From Halobacillus litoralis (GTDB lineage Bacteria; Bacillota; Bacilli; Bacillales; Halobacillaceae), in assembly GCF_009856445.1 (NCBI RefSeq), contig NZ_WMFA01000001.1:1030659-1094658 (forward strand): DNA of 64,000 nucleotides, in the 5' to 3' direction. Under the pieces are notes generated by a model. The model made no database searches. It was not told the origin of the DNA and saw only the letters and a program-made list of their open reading frames with translations. Each line of letters opens with the position of its first letter. Within the stretch, counting starts at the first letter, position 1. Position numbers and translations under genes: made by a program. Below are positions 28,208-37,005 of the stretch, piece by piece.

Positions 28208-28238
28208 TTAAACCTCCCGGAAACGGGAGGTTTTTTAT
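28208..28238 (+). terminator. terminator of pepA
   Basis: AACCTCCCGGAAACGGGAGGTT followed by six Ts. Confidence 0.9.
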
Positions 28239-28320
28239 GTGTTTATAAGTTCAGACCTCGCACCTCGAAGATCACAAGCGTATAACATATAGGGAGGGAG
28301 ATGAGCGGGGAGGCTTAAAG

Positions 28321-28548
28321 ATGTTCCAACTCACATCATTGTGGCGGAAAATCCGTCCCTCGTCACGCAGACGTACAGTCCTAAAAATGATAAAAAAGAA
28401 TCTAGGGACTTTCCTTATCGTTCATACGGTGAATGGTACTTATTTTGGAAAAGTGGAGAGAGTGTGGGGCGAGACCGTTCTTATCAGTATTAGTGACCGA
28501 ATCTATGTGGTCCATATTAATGAAATAGAGAAAATTGCACCAAAATAA
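28321..28548 (+). CDS. small uncharacterised protein, DUF2642-like, 75 aa
   Basis: A basic N-terminus (LWRKIRPSSRRRTVLKMIKK) precedes a small beta barrel-like part (VHTVNGTYFGKVERVWGETV, then ISDRIYVVHINEIEKI). This arrangement resembles DUF2642 and Sm-like small proteins often seen in spore formers, but I cannot assign it firmly. GGGGAGG precedes the ATG at good spacing and a terminator follows, so it is a real single gene. Confidence 0.7.
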   Translation: MFQLTSLWRKIRPSSRRRTVLKMIKKNLGTFLIVHTVNGTYFGKVERVWGETVLISISDRIYVVHINEIEKIAPK

Positions 28549-28583
28549 AAGCACCCACTACATTCACTGTAGGGGTGCTTATT
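28548..28583. terminator. bidirectional terminator between the 75-aa gene and deoD
   Basis: AAGCACCCACTACATTCACTGTAGGGGTGCTT forms a long stem with A/T flanks on both strands. Confidence 0.85.
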
Positions 28584-28585
28584 CA

Positions 28586-29296
28586 TTAGTCTTGAATTGC
28601 TGCTTCCAGGGCGACTTCGATCATTTCGTTGAATGTCGTTTGGCGTTCTTCTGCCGTCGTTTCTTCCCCTGTAAGGATATGGTCACTTACGGTCAATACG
28701 GATAGAGCCTGACGATTGTATTTTGCTGCCAGGGTGTACAACGCCGTTGTTTCCATTTCTACTGCCAGCACATTGTATTTCGCGAGCAGGTTGAAAAGGT
28801 CCATCGCTTGATCACGGTAGAAGCTGTCGCTGGTAAATACGTTACCGACTTTTAGCTTCAAGCCTTTATCTGTTCCCGCATCATACGCATTTTTCAAGAG
28901 ATTGAAGTCTGCTGTAGGTGCAAAGTCAATGCCACCAAAGACCATACGGTTCATCTGTGAATCCGTTGTGGAAGTAGAGGCAAGGATAACGTCACGCACT
29001 TTTACGTCGCTTTGCAATGCGCCGCAAGAACCGACACGAATCAGTTTTTGAACGCCGTAGCTTTCCATTAATTCATTGATATAAATCGAGATGGATGGAA
29101 CGCCCATGCCTGTTCCCTGAACGGAAACTCTTTCACCTTTATAAGTACCTGTATAGCCGTACATGCCTCGCACTTCGTTATAGCATGTCGCATCTTCTAA
29201 AAAGTTTTCTGCAATGTATTTCGCTCGTAGCGGATCACCAGGAAGAAGGATCTTGTCTGCAATGTCTCCAGGTTTCGCTCCAATATGTGTTGTCAT
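28586..29296 (-). CDS. deoD: DeoD-type purine nucleoside phosphorylase
   Basis: A 236-residue hexameric-type enzyme that splits purine (deoxy)ribonucleosides with phosphate into base and (deoxy)ribose-1-phosphate. Phosphate and nucleoside binding parts are visible: [20 protein letters not shown] at the N-terminus, [21 protein letters not shown] and the catalytic Asp in [15 protein letters not shown] 8 bases upstream picks ATG 29296; the frame extends six codons further but without a ribosome binding site. Confidence 0.94.
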   Translation of the reverse strand: MTTHIGAKPGDIADKILLPGDPLRAKYIAENFLEDATCYNEVRGMYGYTGTYKGERVSVQGTGMGVPSISIYINELMESYGVQKLIRVGSCGALQSDVKVRDVILASTSTTDSQMNRMVFGGIDFAPTADFNLLKNAYDAGTDKGLKLKVGNVFTSDSFYRDQAMDLFNLLAKYNVLAVEMETTALYTLAAKYNRQALSVLTVSDHILTGEETTAEERQTTFNEMIEVALEAAIQD

Positions 29297-29388
29297 GGAT
29301 ATGACCTCCTCCATTACTTTTGACTATATAAAATTACCATACCCTCGATTAGAAAACAAATACGAAAAAAAGCGCTGTCATCCTCCAG

Positions 29389-29769
29389 TTATCCGAAGTA
29401 TTGCTTTTCTAGGTCTTCCAACTGTTTCTTCGCACTTTGATTGAATTCTGTCTCTCTTCTTACAAGCTTCGTTTTAAGGACATCCACCGCTTCCCTTAAA
29501 GAGTCTTCATAGGAAGGGATTTCTCCATCAAAAGTCTTGACCGCTTCTTTTTGTACATTCGCTTTTTCATTGTAGCTTAAAGCTTTCCGCTGATGAAAAA
29601 AGACTTCCTCTGTCTTTCCGGGGTTATGAAGATCTCCTTGCATCGGGTGTTTATCAACGGCCAGTACTTTTACAAGGTAAAAGCGATTGCGGTCTTCGAC
29701 GACTTCCCCGATATAAATACCTGTCTTATAATGGGCTTTCACGATTGAACCGTTTGGAAACTCTGACAT
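29389..29769 (-). CDS. kapB: KapB, kinase-associated sporulation protein
   Basis: A 126-residue protein of the KapB family, which in B. subtilis is needed for signalling by the sensor kinase KinB into the sporulation phosphorelay. The N-terminal beta domain (PNGSIVKAHYKTGIYIGEVV) is followed by a helical tail (ETEFNQSAKKQLEDLEKQYF). In B. subtilis kapB follows kinB; here no kinase lies next to it, the next gene upstream being on the other strand. The start is preceded by GAGGAG. Confidence 0.85.
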   Translation of the reverse strand: MSEFPNGSIVKAHYKTGIYIGEVVEDRNRFYLVKVLAVDKHPMQGDLHNPGKTEEVFFHQRKALSYNEKANVQKEAVKTFDGEIPSYEDSLREAVDVLKTKLVRRETEFNQSAKKQLEDLEKQYFG

Positions 29770-29893
29770 AGTCTCACTCCTCTCACTTTCTCCATCTATT
29801 GTAACAAAAATTGAAATTGTGAAGATATCGTGAAGCTCTTCATGGAGGAGGTGAATTTTTGATATACTGCTAGTTAGAAGGATGTGTTGCCCT

Positions 29894-30088
29894 ATGATGG
29901 AATTTCTATATTTTCCTCAGGATAAATCAGAGTATATTCCAGCAATCATTATGCTGATGCTTTTTATTGTATTTGCCGCGGTCACCATGATTTGGTTCAT
30001 TAAGATTTCCCAAAAAGAAGAAAAGAAAGTAGATCAAGCCTACAAATTAGAGGAATCTTCCGATAAAAAGACTGAAAAGCCGCGTTAG
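29894..30088 (+). CDS. small membrane protein, 64 aa
   Basis: A short protein with one membrane helix (about residues 15-38, IIMLMLFIVFAAVTMIWFIK) and a charged C-terminal tail (KEEKKVDQAYKLEESSDKKT). AGAAGGA lies 11 bases before ATG 29894; ATG 29882 is in frame but directly touches that site. No family is recognised. It lies between kapB and the SOD gene. Confidence 0.6.
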   Translation: MMEFLYFPQDKSEYIPAIIMLMLFIVFAAVTMIWFIKISQKEEKKVDQAYKLEESSDKKTEKPR

Positions 30089-30175
30089 GGCCTGAGCCTT
30101 ACGTGGCTTTTGTTATATTTTTATAAATCGAAGGAGATACTATCCATGGAGTATTCCATGGAACGGAGGATTAAT

Positions 30176-30745
30176 ATGAGAATGATAGTCGGGTTGTCGA
30201 TTGCCATAGTGTTCATTCTTGCTGGGTGTTCAGGGGAAGAACGTTCTCCTTTGAATACGTCGATTTATAATGCCGATAACGATAAAATTGGCACAGCCAC
30301 ACTGACCGAGCAGCCTGAAGGGGTGGAGGTCCAATTAAAAGTGGAAGGTCTTGAGCCGGGCATGCATGCTGTCCATATACATGAGTTTCCAAAATGTGAA
30401 GCCCCTGACTTCAAGAGTGCCGGAAATCACTTCAACCCCCTCTCTAAAGATCATGGGTTGATGAATCCGAAGGGAGCACACGTAGGAGATATGCCGAATG
30501 TAGAAGCAGACCAAAGTGGTATGGTGGATACTACACTAATGTTGCCTGAAGCCAAACTGAAAGAAGGTCAGAAGTCTTTACTTAGAGATGAGGGGACATC
30601 CATCGTGATTCACAGCGGTCAGGATGATGGAATGACACAGCCGGCAGGAGATTCAGGGGAACGTATCGCTTGTGGGAAAATTACTTTGAAAGCGGATGAA
30701 GATGAAACGAGTGATCCTACAGAACCGGATAAGAAGCAGGAATAA
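30176..30745 (+). CDS. Cu/Zn superoxide dismutase-family lipoprotein (YojM-like)
   Basis: A 189-residue lipoprotein; signal peptide with lipobox LAGC (lipidated C18). The SOD domain keeps every metal ligand: H67 and H69 (VHIHE), H85 (GNHFN), H93, H102 and D105 (AHVGD), and H146 (VIHSGQDD). It also keeps the disulfide pair C74/C166 and the active-site Arg in ERIACG. It therefore could be an active Cu/Zn SOD on the outside of the membrane. ATG 30176 follows GGAGG; ATG 30146 also has AAGGAG, so a form longer by ten residues is possible. Confidence 0.87.
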   Translation: MRMIVGLSIAIVFILAGCSGEERSPLNTSIYNADNDKIGTATLTEQPEGVEVQLKVEGLEPGMHAVHIHEFPKCEAPDFKSAGNHFNPLSKDHGLMNPKGAHVGDMPNVEADQSGMVDTTLMLPEAKLKEGQKSLLRDEGTSIVIHSGQDDGMTQPAGDSGERIACGKITLKADEDETSDPTEPDKKQE

Positions 30746-30746
30746 A

Positions 30747-30778
30747 AAAAGTCTCCCTCAGAGGGAGACTTTTTTTTA
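30747..30778. terminator. bidirectional terminator between SOD gene and patB
   Basis: AAAGTCTCCCTCAGAGGGAGACTTT with A-run and T-run flanks. Confidence 0.9.
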
Positions 30779-31954
30779 TTGTTCAAGGGCCTTCACAGCA
30801 TTGATGATGCGTGTGACGCCGTCTTCGATAATCGATTCTGGAGCAGCTATATTCAGGCGCATGAATCCTTCCCCTTCATCGCCGAAGGAAGCACCATCAT
30901 TCAAGCCCACTTTCGCTTCTTTCTGCATAAAACGCTTCAATTCTGTTTGGCTCATCTTCAACTTCCTGCAGTCCAACCATAGAAGATAGGTGCCTTCTGC
31001 TGGAAACACCTGTATTGAAGATGTTTCGTTATGAAAGCGTTGGGTGACGTAGTCGCGGTGATTTCCCAAAACATCCATTAATTCTTCCAACCATTCTTCC
31101 CCGTGTTCATAAGCCGCTTCCATGGCTGTCAGACCTAAAGTATTCAGCATCAACATCCCTTGGTTTTTAAAGTGACGGTCGACTTTTTTCTTGGCTGATT
31201 CATCAGGTATAACGACGTAGGAAGCCTGTAGTCCTGCTAAGTTGAAGGTCTTAGTTGGAGATAAGCAGGTGATCGTTTGGCTGGATGCATCTTCTGACAA
31301 ACTCGCCATAGGAACATGGACGTTTCCATGGTAGATCAAATCTGCATGAATCTCATCCGCCACCACTTTGACATCGTATTTTAAGCAGATATCCATCATT
31401 CTTTGCAGTTCTTCTTTTTTCCACACGCGTCCTACGGGGTTATGAGGATTACAGAGAATGAACATGGAGACGTTATGATCTTTGATTTTCTGCTCAAAAT
31501 CCGCGAAATCAATCTCGTATTGCTCTTCGTTCATTTGAAGAGGGTTTTTCACCACATGTCTTCCATGATCTTTAATGACACTGTAAAAAGGAGGATAGAC
31601 AGGGGTCTGTATAATGACGTGATCCCCAATTTCAGTGAGCGATTGGATAATCATGTGCAAGGATGGAATAACTCCAGGGCTATAAGTGATCCACTCTGGA
31701 TCGATTTTCCATTGATGACGGTTTTCGAGCCATTGCTTGATCGTTTCTTTGACTTTATCATCAGGGACTGTATATCCAAAAATGCCGTGTTCTGCTCTTT
31801 CTTTTATTGCATTCGTTACGGCTGATGGAGTCTTGAAGTCCATATCGGCGACCCACATCGGCAGTACTTCTTTATCTTGGTAAAGATCTTCCGCCATATC
31901 CCATTTGACGGATCTTGTTCCTTTTCTTGAAACGACTTCTTCAAAACGTTCCAT
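30776..31954 (-). CDS. patB: PatB/MalY-family cystathionine beta-lyase / aminotransferase
   Basis: A 392-residue PLP enzyme of fold type I, MalY/PatB subgroup, giving C-S lyase activity on cystathionine or cysteine conjugates. The PLP lysine is in LSPTKTFNLAGLQASY. Other conserved parts are LPMWVADMDFKTP near the start, ILCNPHNPVGRVW and VADEIHADLIY. GGAGG upstream supports ATG 31954, five codons inside the longest frame. In B. subtilis patB also lies close to kapB. Confidence 0.9.
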   Translation of the reverse strand: MERFEEVVSRKGTRSVKWDMAEDLYQDKEVLPMWVADMDFKTPSAVTNAIKERAEHGIFGYTVPDDKVKETIKQWLENRHQWKIDPEWITYSPGVIPSLHMIIQSLTEIGDHVIIQTPVYPPFYSVIKDHGRHVVKNPLQMNEEQYEIDFADFEQKIKDHNVSMFILCNPHNPVGRVWKKEELQRMMDICLKYDVKVVADEIHADLIYHGNVHVPMASLSEDASSQTITCLSPTKTFNLAGLQASYVVIPDESAKKKVDRHFKNQGMLMLNTLGLTAMEAAYEHGEEWLEELMDVLGNHRDYVTQRFHNETSSIQVFPAEGTYLLWLDCRKLKMSQTELKRFMQKEAKVGLNDGASFGDEGEGFMRLNIAAPESIIEDGVTRIINAVKALEQ

Positions 31955-32083
31955 AGCGTTTTCCTCCAATACTCCATTTTGTTATCTATCTTACCCGAAT
32001 TATTAGGTTGAATGAAAATATGTTGTTTGTATGTAATTACTCAGACTCACTGTATAAATAAGGAAAGAATCTAAAAAAATCCA

Positions 32084-32120
32084 AAAAAAAAGCAAAGCGA
32101 ACGTTCGCTCTGCTTACACA
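32084..32120 (-). terminator. terminator of the XRE regulator gene
   Basis: AGCAAAGCGAAC/GTTCGCTCTGCT is a near-perfect stem. On the minus strand it is followed by a long T-run. Confidence 0.82.
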
Positions 32121-32187
32121 GGGGGAATACGAGAAAGTCTTACGTTATTTAATATAACCATCTTTCATAGATTATAAACCTATTTCT

Positions 32188-32544
32188 TTAATTTTTTTGT
32201 TGATTTAAATCATAGAGGAGGTTCATTGCGTGAAGGACGTCCTGTTCTGAGAAGTCACGGGCCTTTTTCAGTAAGAGCTTGGAACGTTTCACGCCAATTT
32301 CCTGAATGAGGCTAATTAATTCTTCATCCATTTCAGATGAGTTTTCCTCATGATTCTCCAACAATTCAGAGGCAGGGATATCAAGGACAGTTGAAATCTT
32401 AAGGATGGTATCCAATTCTGGAATACGTTCGTCAGTTTCATAACTTTCGAGAGTATGGACCCCGATTCTTGCTTTCATTGCCAGTTCTTCCTTTGTGAAG
32501 TTTTTCAACTCGCGGTATTTGCGGATATTGTTACCAGTGGACAT
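32188..32544 (-). CDS. XRE-family helix-turn-helix regulator, 118 aa
   Basis: A small DNA-binding protein. Residues about 5-60 form a Cro/C1-type HTH (IRKYRELKNFTKEELAMKAR then GVHTLESYETDERIPELDTI). The C-terminal half is helical and charged (EISLIQ-like helix and VLHAMNLLYDLNQQ), possibly for dimerisation. GAGGAGGT is directly adjacent to an upstream ATG (32550), so ATG 32544, 6 bases further, is the likely start. Its targets are unknown; it is a single gene. Confidence 0.83.
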   Translation of the reverse strand: MSTGNNIRKYRELKNFTKEELAMKARIGVHTLESYETDERIPELDTILKISTVLDIPASELLENHEENSSEMDEELISLIQEIGVKRSKLLLKKARDFSEQDVLHAMNLLYDLNQQKN

Positions 32545-32709
32545 AAACATACCTCCTCTGTTCTTTCCTATATTATACCACTTTAATGAGGGTGAAATTT
32601 CAAACGTTTTGAGAAGTTTAAGTTTACTTTGCTAAATAGCCTCTTTTATGGTAAAATCATTTATTGCGTGAAAAGAAGCGAATAATAAATAAATCAGGAG
32701 TTGTATAGC

Positions 32710-33093
32710 ATGTCAGATAAGTTTCAAGAAGGTCAAGTATTAGAAGGTAAAGTTACAGGAATCCAGCCATACGGTGCGTTCGTTGCTCTAGATGAGAAAG
32801 TACAAGGTCTTGTACACATTTCAGAAGTAACTCACGGTTATGTAAAGGATATCAACGAGCATCTTTCTGAAGGCGATGAAGTGCAAGTTAAAATTTTGAA
32901 CATTGATGAAAAGAGCAATAAGTATTCTCTTTCTATCCGTGCGACGCAAGAAGCTCCAAAAGCAGCTACACGCCGTCCGCGTAAGCAAGCAGCACCTAAA
33001 CAAGAAGAGTCAACAGCTGGTTTCAACACGCTGAAAGACAAGTTGGAAGATTGGATCAAACAATCTGACGACCGCGAGAAATTCCGTAAATAA
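32710..33093 (+). CDS. yugI: S1 RNA-binding domain general stress protein (YugI)
   Basis: A 127-residue protein with one S1 domain at about 5-75 (GQVLEGKVTGIQPYGAFVAL, then QGLVHISEVTHGYVKDI) and a basic, Ala/Lys-rich linker plus a short helical end (FNTLKDKLEDWIKQSDDREK). YugI-type S1 proteins bind RNA and associate with ribosomes; the exact role is unclear. AGGAG lies 9 bases before ATG 32710. It is followed by a terminator. Confidence 0.9.
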   Translation: MSDKFQEGQVLEGKVTGIQPYGAFVALDEKVQGLVHISEVTHGYVKDINEHLSEGDEVQVKILNIDEKSNKYSLSIRATQEAPKAATRRPRKQAAPKQEESTAGFNTLKDKLEDWIKQSDDREKFRK

Positions 33094-33100
33094 GAACGTT

Positions 33101-33138
33101 TTAAAGGATCAGCCCTAAGAAGGCTGATCCTTTTTTTG
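33101..33138 (+). terminator. terminator of yugI
   Basis: AAAGGATCAGCC and GGCTGATCCTTT with seven Ts. Confidence 0.9.
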
Positions 33139-33155
33139 TAGATACCATTTGAAGG

Positions 33156-33395
33156 TTATTCCGCCGGATCAGAGGCCGGGGCGTCTTCATGCTCGGCAAC
33201 CGGTGAAAAATAAAGAGATATGACGATAAGTCCGCTAATACCAACAAGTGTATAGATTACTCGTGCCAGCCATGCTCCTTGTTCACCACCTCCGAAAAGA
33301 CCAGCAACAAGATCGTATTGAAACAACCCAATCAATCCCCAGTTGATTGCTCCAACAATGACTAAAAGAAGTGCTACACGATTTAACCAATTCAT
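33156..33395 (-). CDS. yuzA: DUF378 small membrane protein (YuzA)
   Basis: A 79-residue protein of the DUF378 family with two membrane helices. The family core VALLLVIVGAINWGLIGLFQ is followed by DLVAGLFGG and a second helix (IYTLVGISGLIVISLYF), then an acidic tail. Function unknown. AAGGAGG upstream picks ATG 33395. Confidence 0.88.
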   Translation of the reverse strand: MNWLNRVALLLVIVGAINWGLIGLFQYDLVAGLFGGGEQGAWLARVIYTLVGISGLIVISLYFSPVAEHEDAPASDPAE

Positions 33396-33535
33396 CCTAA
33401 ACACCTCCTTTCCGTTATTGTTTATTAGCTTGAACACAGGGGAAAAATATTATACGAATTGCATATCTTTTGAGAATCCACTGGATTTCGGGGATAATAC
33501 CAACGTATGCTCAGTTTAGAAAGGGGAATTTCATT

Positions 33536-34702
33536 ATGGATGCTTTTACGTTTCATAATCCGACGAAATTGATTTTCGGTAAAGATCAACTGAATCAGTT
33601 ACCCTCCCAGTTACCAGCGGGTACTAAAAAAGTACTTGTTGTGTATGGTGGAGGAAGTATAAAGAAGAACGGTCTCTATGACCAAGTCATGGGTCAATTG
33701 AATGAGGCAGGTGTGGATATCCAGGAACTATCTGGTGTAGAACCTAACCCGAAATTGACCACTGTGGAAAAGGGAGTCAAGATCTGCAAAGAAGATAACA
33801 TCGATTTCCTTCTTGCTGTAGGTGGAGGAAGTGTCATTGATTGTACCAAGACCATTGCAGCCGGAGCGAAATACGATGGAGCTCCATGGGATCTTGTTAC
33901 AAGAGAAGCAAAGCCTGAATCAGCTCTTCCATTCGGAACCGTGCTGACCCTGGCAGCTACAGGGTCCGAAATGAATGCAGGTGCAGTCATAACGAATTGG
34001 GAAACGAATGAAAAGTATGGTTGGGGAGCGGCGCCTCTAACAAACCCGACTTTCTCTATTCTTGATCCTGCCTACACGGTGAGTGTTCCGAGAGATCAAA
34101 CCATTTATGGAATTGTGGATATGATGACACACATGTTTGAACAGTACTTCCACAACCCAACACAGTCTCCGGTGCAAGACGAGATGGTGGAGGGGGTATT
34201 GAGAGCTGTCATGGAAACAGCTCCTAAACTGCTTGAGGACTTAGAATCGCTTGAGCATAGAGAAACCATTTTGTATGCCGGTACCGTTGCACTCAATGGC
34301 ATGCTTCAAATGGGATATCGAGGCGATTGGGCCAGTCATAATATTGAACATGCAGTATCTGCTGTTTATGACATTCCACACGCAGGAGGCCTCGCTATCC
34401 TATTCCCGAACTGGATGAAACACAACTTGGAAGTCAACGAAGAACGTTTTGCTCGCTTGGCTACGAAAGTCTTCGGTGTAAATCCTGATGGAAAAGGAGA
34501 TAAAGAAGTCGCTGAAGAGGGAATTAAAGCTCTACGTGCCTTCTGGAGTTCAATCGGAGCTCCTGAAACATTGGCTGATTATGATATTGGTGACGATAAA
34601 TTCGATATCATCGTCGACCGTGCAATGAAACGAGGACCATTCGGAAACTTCAATCAATTGCATGAACAAGACGTTCAGAAAATCTTGGAGATGTCCAAAT
34701 AA
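33536..34702 (+). CDS. iron-containing alcohol (butanol) dehydrogenase, YugJ/YugK type
   Basis: A 388-residue NAD(P)-dependent type III alcohol dehydrogenase of the BDH subgroup. The cofactor part reads [20 protein letters not shown] and [13 protein letters not shown]. Metal ligands are in the later helical domain: [11 protein letters not shown] and the two His in [20 protein letters not shown]. It reduces butyraldehyde-like aldehydes. ATG 33536 has AAGGGG upstream; the longer frame has no ribosome binding site. In B. subtilis two such genes lie here (yugJ, yugK); only one is present. Confidence 0.9.
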   Translation: MDAFTFHNPTKLIFGKDQLNQLPSQLPAGTKKVLVVYGGGSIKKNGLYDQVMGQLNEAGVDIQELSGVEPNPKLTTVEKGVKICKEDNIDFLLAVGGGSVIDCTKTIAAGAKYDGAPWDLVTREAKPESALPFGTVLTLAATGSEMNAGAVITNWETNEKYGWGAAPLTNPTFSILDPAYTVSVPRDQTIYGIVDMMTHMFEQYFHNPTQSPVQDEMVEGVLRAVMETAPKLLEDLESLEHRETILYAGTVALNGMLQMGYRGDWASHNIEHAVSAVYDIPHAGGLAILFPNWMKHNLEVNEERFARLATKVFGVNPDGKGDKEVAEEGIKALRAFWSSIGAPETLADYDIGDDKFDIIVDRAMKRGPFGNFNQLHEQDVQKILEMSK

Positions 34703-34709
34703 AAGATGT

Positions 34710-34743
34710 GAAAAATCGGAGGGGATCCCCTCCGATTTTTTTA
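34710..34743 (+). terminator. terminator of the alcohol dehydrogenase gene
   Basis: AAAATCGGAGGGGATCCCCTCCGATTTT is a perfect palindrome with a T-run. Confidence 0.92.
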
Positions 34744-34759
34744 TCTATTTATTCAGCTG

Positions 34760-34988
34760 AATGCCAGGATACTTGAAGAATCAGTTTCGAGAATTTTATT
34801 GAGTGGGGGGCTGCGGGAATAGATCGCTTTCCGCGGAGCGCGGTGAGGCTCATCGGACTGCATCCTGTGGGGTCTCACCCTGCACTTTTTCCCGAGGAGT
34901 CTCGCCATTCCCCTCCGCACCTAACGCTCCACCTGGGTAACGTCCCCTAAAACATCTTAAAACTGAGTCTTCAAGTAAAAGGAGTGTT
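34760..34988. repeat. single-arm repeat with terminal inverted repeats, copy E
   Basis: About 225 bp. The left end is CTTGAAGAATCAGTTTCGAGA; the right end AAACTGAGTCTTCAAG is its inverse. Inside is one type 2 arm (GGAATAGATCGCTTTCCGCG, GGGGTCTCACC, GAGGAGTCTCGCCATTCCCC). This looks like the basic unit from which the composites are built. The rest of the gap to 35155 has no identifiable feature other than the pgi leader. Confidence 0.8.
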
Positions 34989-35155
34989 TGTTTAGCTGAT
35001 TGGTTATTATTGGGTGAATGATGTTCCGGAATTTTTACAGATGTATGAAACTTTCGCATGTATCCGTTTACAATTTCGCGATTGCTTGATTTGAAGGTAA
35101 GGTTTCGATAAAGTGAAATTGGTCAAGCAAAAAATGACGATTTGGAGGGTCATAA

Positions 35156-36505
35156 ATGACACATGTTCGTTTTGATTACGAAAAAGCTTTGCCTTTCTTT
35201 GGTGAGCATGAACTTGAATACATGCAAGGAGCAGTATCTCTTGCACATAAATCCCTGCACGAAAAATCAGGAGCAGGAAGTGACTTCTTAGGGTGGTTGG
35301 ATTTACCTGAAGGTTACGATAAAGAGGAATTTGCCCGCATTAAAAAATCTGCTGAAAAGATAAAATCGGACTCTGATGTCTTGTTGGTCATCGGAATCGG
35401 TGGATCATACTTAGGAGCACGTGCTGCGCTTGAAATGTTGAATCACAGTTTTTACAACGAGTTATCTTCTGAAGACCGAAACACCCCTCAAGTGTTCTTC
35501 GTTGGTAACAGCATCAGCGCACCATACATGAATGAACTATTTGATGTACTTAAAGACAAAGATGTTTCTGTCAATGTCATCTCTAAGAGTGGAACGACGA
35601 CAGAACCAGCGATTGCTTTCCGTATCTTCCGTAAGTTCCTAGAAGAGAAGTATGGCGTAGAAGAAGCACGTAAACGCATCTATGCGACAACAGACAAGCA
35701 AAAAGGGGCTTTAAAGACACTGGCTAGTGAACAAGGCTATGAGTCCTTCGTCGTTCCTGATGATGTCGGTGGGCGTTACTCTGTTTTGACTGCGGTAGGT
35801 CTTCTTCCTATTGCCGCAAGTGGAATCGACATTGATGAAATGATGAAAGGTGCTCAGGCTGCTCAAAGTGAGTTGAGCACGGATAAGCTATCTGATAACC
35901 CGGCGTATCAGTATGCGGCTGTCAGAAACGTCCTTTATAACAAAGGAAAAACGATTGAAATGCTTGTGAACTACGAGCCATCTCTTCAATATTTTGCTGA
36001 GTGGTGGAAGCAATTGTTTGGAGAAAGTGAAGGAAAAGACCAAAAAGGAATTTTCCCTGCTTCTGCGAATTTCTCTACAGATTTGCACTCTCTTGGACAG
36101 TATGTACAGGAAGGGCGCCGTGATTTGTTTGAAACGGTCTTGAACGTAGAAACACCGTCTTCTGACATTACGATTGAGGAAGACAGCCAGAACTTGGACG
36201 GACTCAATTACCTTGCTGGATCAACAGTGGACGAGGTAAATGAAAAAGCTTACCTTGGAACAATGCTTGCCCACACAGATGGGGATGTGCCGAACCTGAT
36301 CTTGCACCTGCCGAAACGCGATGCTTATACGTTCGGTTATCTCGTGTACTTCTTCGAAAAAGCATGCGCCATCAGTGGGTACCTATTGGGTGTGAATCCT
36401 TTCGATCAGCCAGGGGTTGAGGCATATAAAGTCAATATGTTTGCCCTGCTTGGTAAACCAGGTTTTGAAAAAGAAAAAGAAGAACTTGAAAAACGTTTGA
36501 AATAA
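35156..36505 (+). CDS. pgi: glucose-6-phosphate isomerase
   Basis: A 449-residue glycolytic enzyme interconverting glucose-6-phosphate and fructose-6-phosphate. Sugar-isomerase domains: [18 protein letters not shown] near residue 80, [19 protein letters not shown] (phosphate-binding SGTT) and the C-terminal [20 protein letters not shown]. The length is typical of Bacillus Pgi. TTGGAGGG precedes the ATG. Confidence 0.96.
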   Translation: MTHVRFDYEKALPFFGEHELEYMQGAVSLAHKSLHEKSGAGSDFLGWLDLPEGYDKEEFARIKKSAEKIKSDSDVLLVIGIGGSYLGARAALEMLNHSFYNELSSEDRNTPQVFFVGNSISAPYMNELFDVLKDKDVSVNVISKSGTTTEPAIAFRIFRKFLEEKYGVEEARKRIYATTDKQKGALKTLASEQGYESFVVPDDVGGRYSVLTAVGLLPIAASGIDIDEMMKGAQAAQSELSTDKLSDNPAYQYAAVRNVLYNKGKTIEMLVNYEPSLQYFAEWWKQLFGESEGKDQKGIFPASANFSTDLHSLGQYVQEGRRDLFETVLNVETPSSDITIEEDSQNLDGLNYLAGSTVDEVNEKAYLGTMLAHTDGDVPNLILHLPKRDAYTFGYLVYFFEKACAISGYLLGVNPFDQPGVEAYKVNMFALLGKPGFEKEKEELEKRLK

Positions 36506-36508
36506 AAA

Positions 36509-36553
36509 GAAAAGCTCGGGTCCTCCAAAAAATGGATGACCTGAGCTTTTTTT
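36509..36553 (+). terminator. terminator of pgi
   Basis: AAGCTCGGGTC...GACCTGAGCTT stem with one bulge and a T-run. Confidence 0.85.
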
Positions 36554-36588
36554 GTTTGGGCATAGTAAGGAATAAAGGAGTGATGACA

Positions 36589-37005
36589 GTGATACCATTA
36601 TCTTCACCAATTACAGGGCAAGTGTACACCTATAATGATGTGGAGAGTGAACTGAAAGCTCTCGGTTTTAAACTTTCCGATAACTGGGATTATGAACATG
36701 GATATTTTGATTATAAAATTGACGACCATGTAGGGTACCAATTTATCCGCCTTCCATTTGTTGTAACATCTGGCTCGTTGGATGCTCCTGGTGATTATGC
36801 CATGATTGAAATGAAAGAACCTTTCCTGCTTTCTCATAAATATAATCCAGGATTGGATGATAATGTGAAAGAAGGGAACTTTCGTGCGATTTTCGATCAG
36901 TTCCAGGAGCCGGTGGATAAAGACGCTTCTTTTCCTGAAGAACACATCAATAGGGGAAGAGAGCTGCTTGCTCAGGTTGAACAAGTGTTACTTTCGAAGG
37001 GGTGA
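36589..37005 (+). CDS. yugN: YugN-family protein
   Basis: A 138-residue protein of the YugN-like family, conserved next to pgi and yugO in Bacillus. It is an alpha/beta protein without membrane segments (VESELKALGFKLSDNWDYEH, VGYQFIRLPFVVTSG). Function unknown. AAGGAG (36575-36580) is only 2 bases from ATG 36583 but 8 from the in-frame GTG 36589, so GTG is the better start. The last 18 bases overlap the convergent yugO. Confidence 0.83.
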   Translation: MIPLSSPITGQVYTYNDVESELKALGFKLSDNWDYEHGYFDYKIDDHVGYQFIRLPFVVTSGSLDAPGDYAMIEMKEPFLLSHKYNPGLDDNVKEGNFRAIFDQFQEPVDKDASFPEEHINRGRELLAQVEQVLLSKG

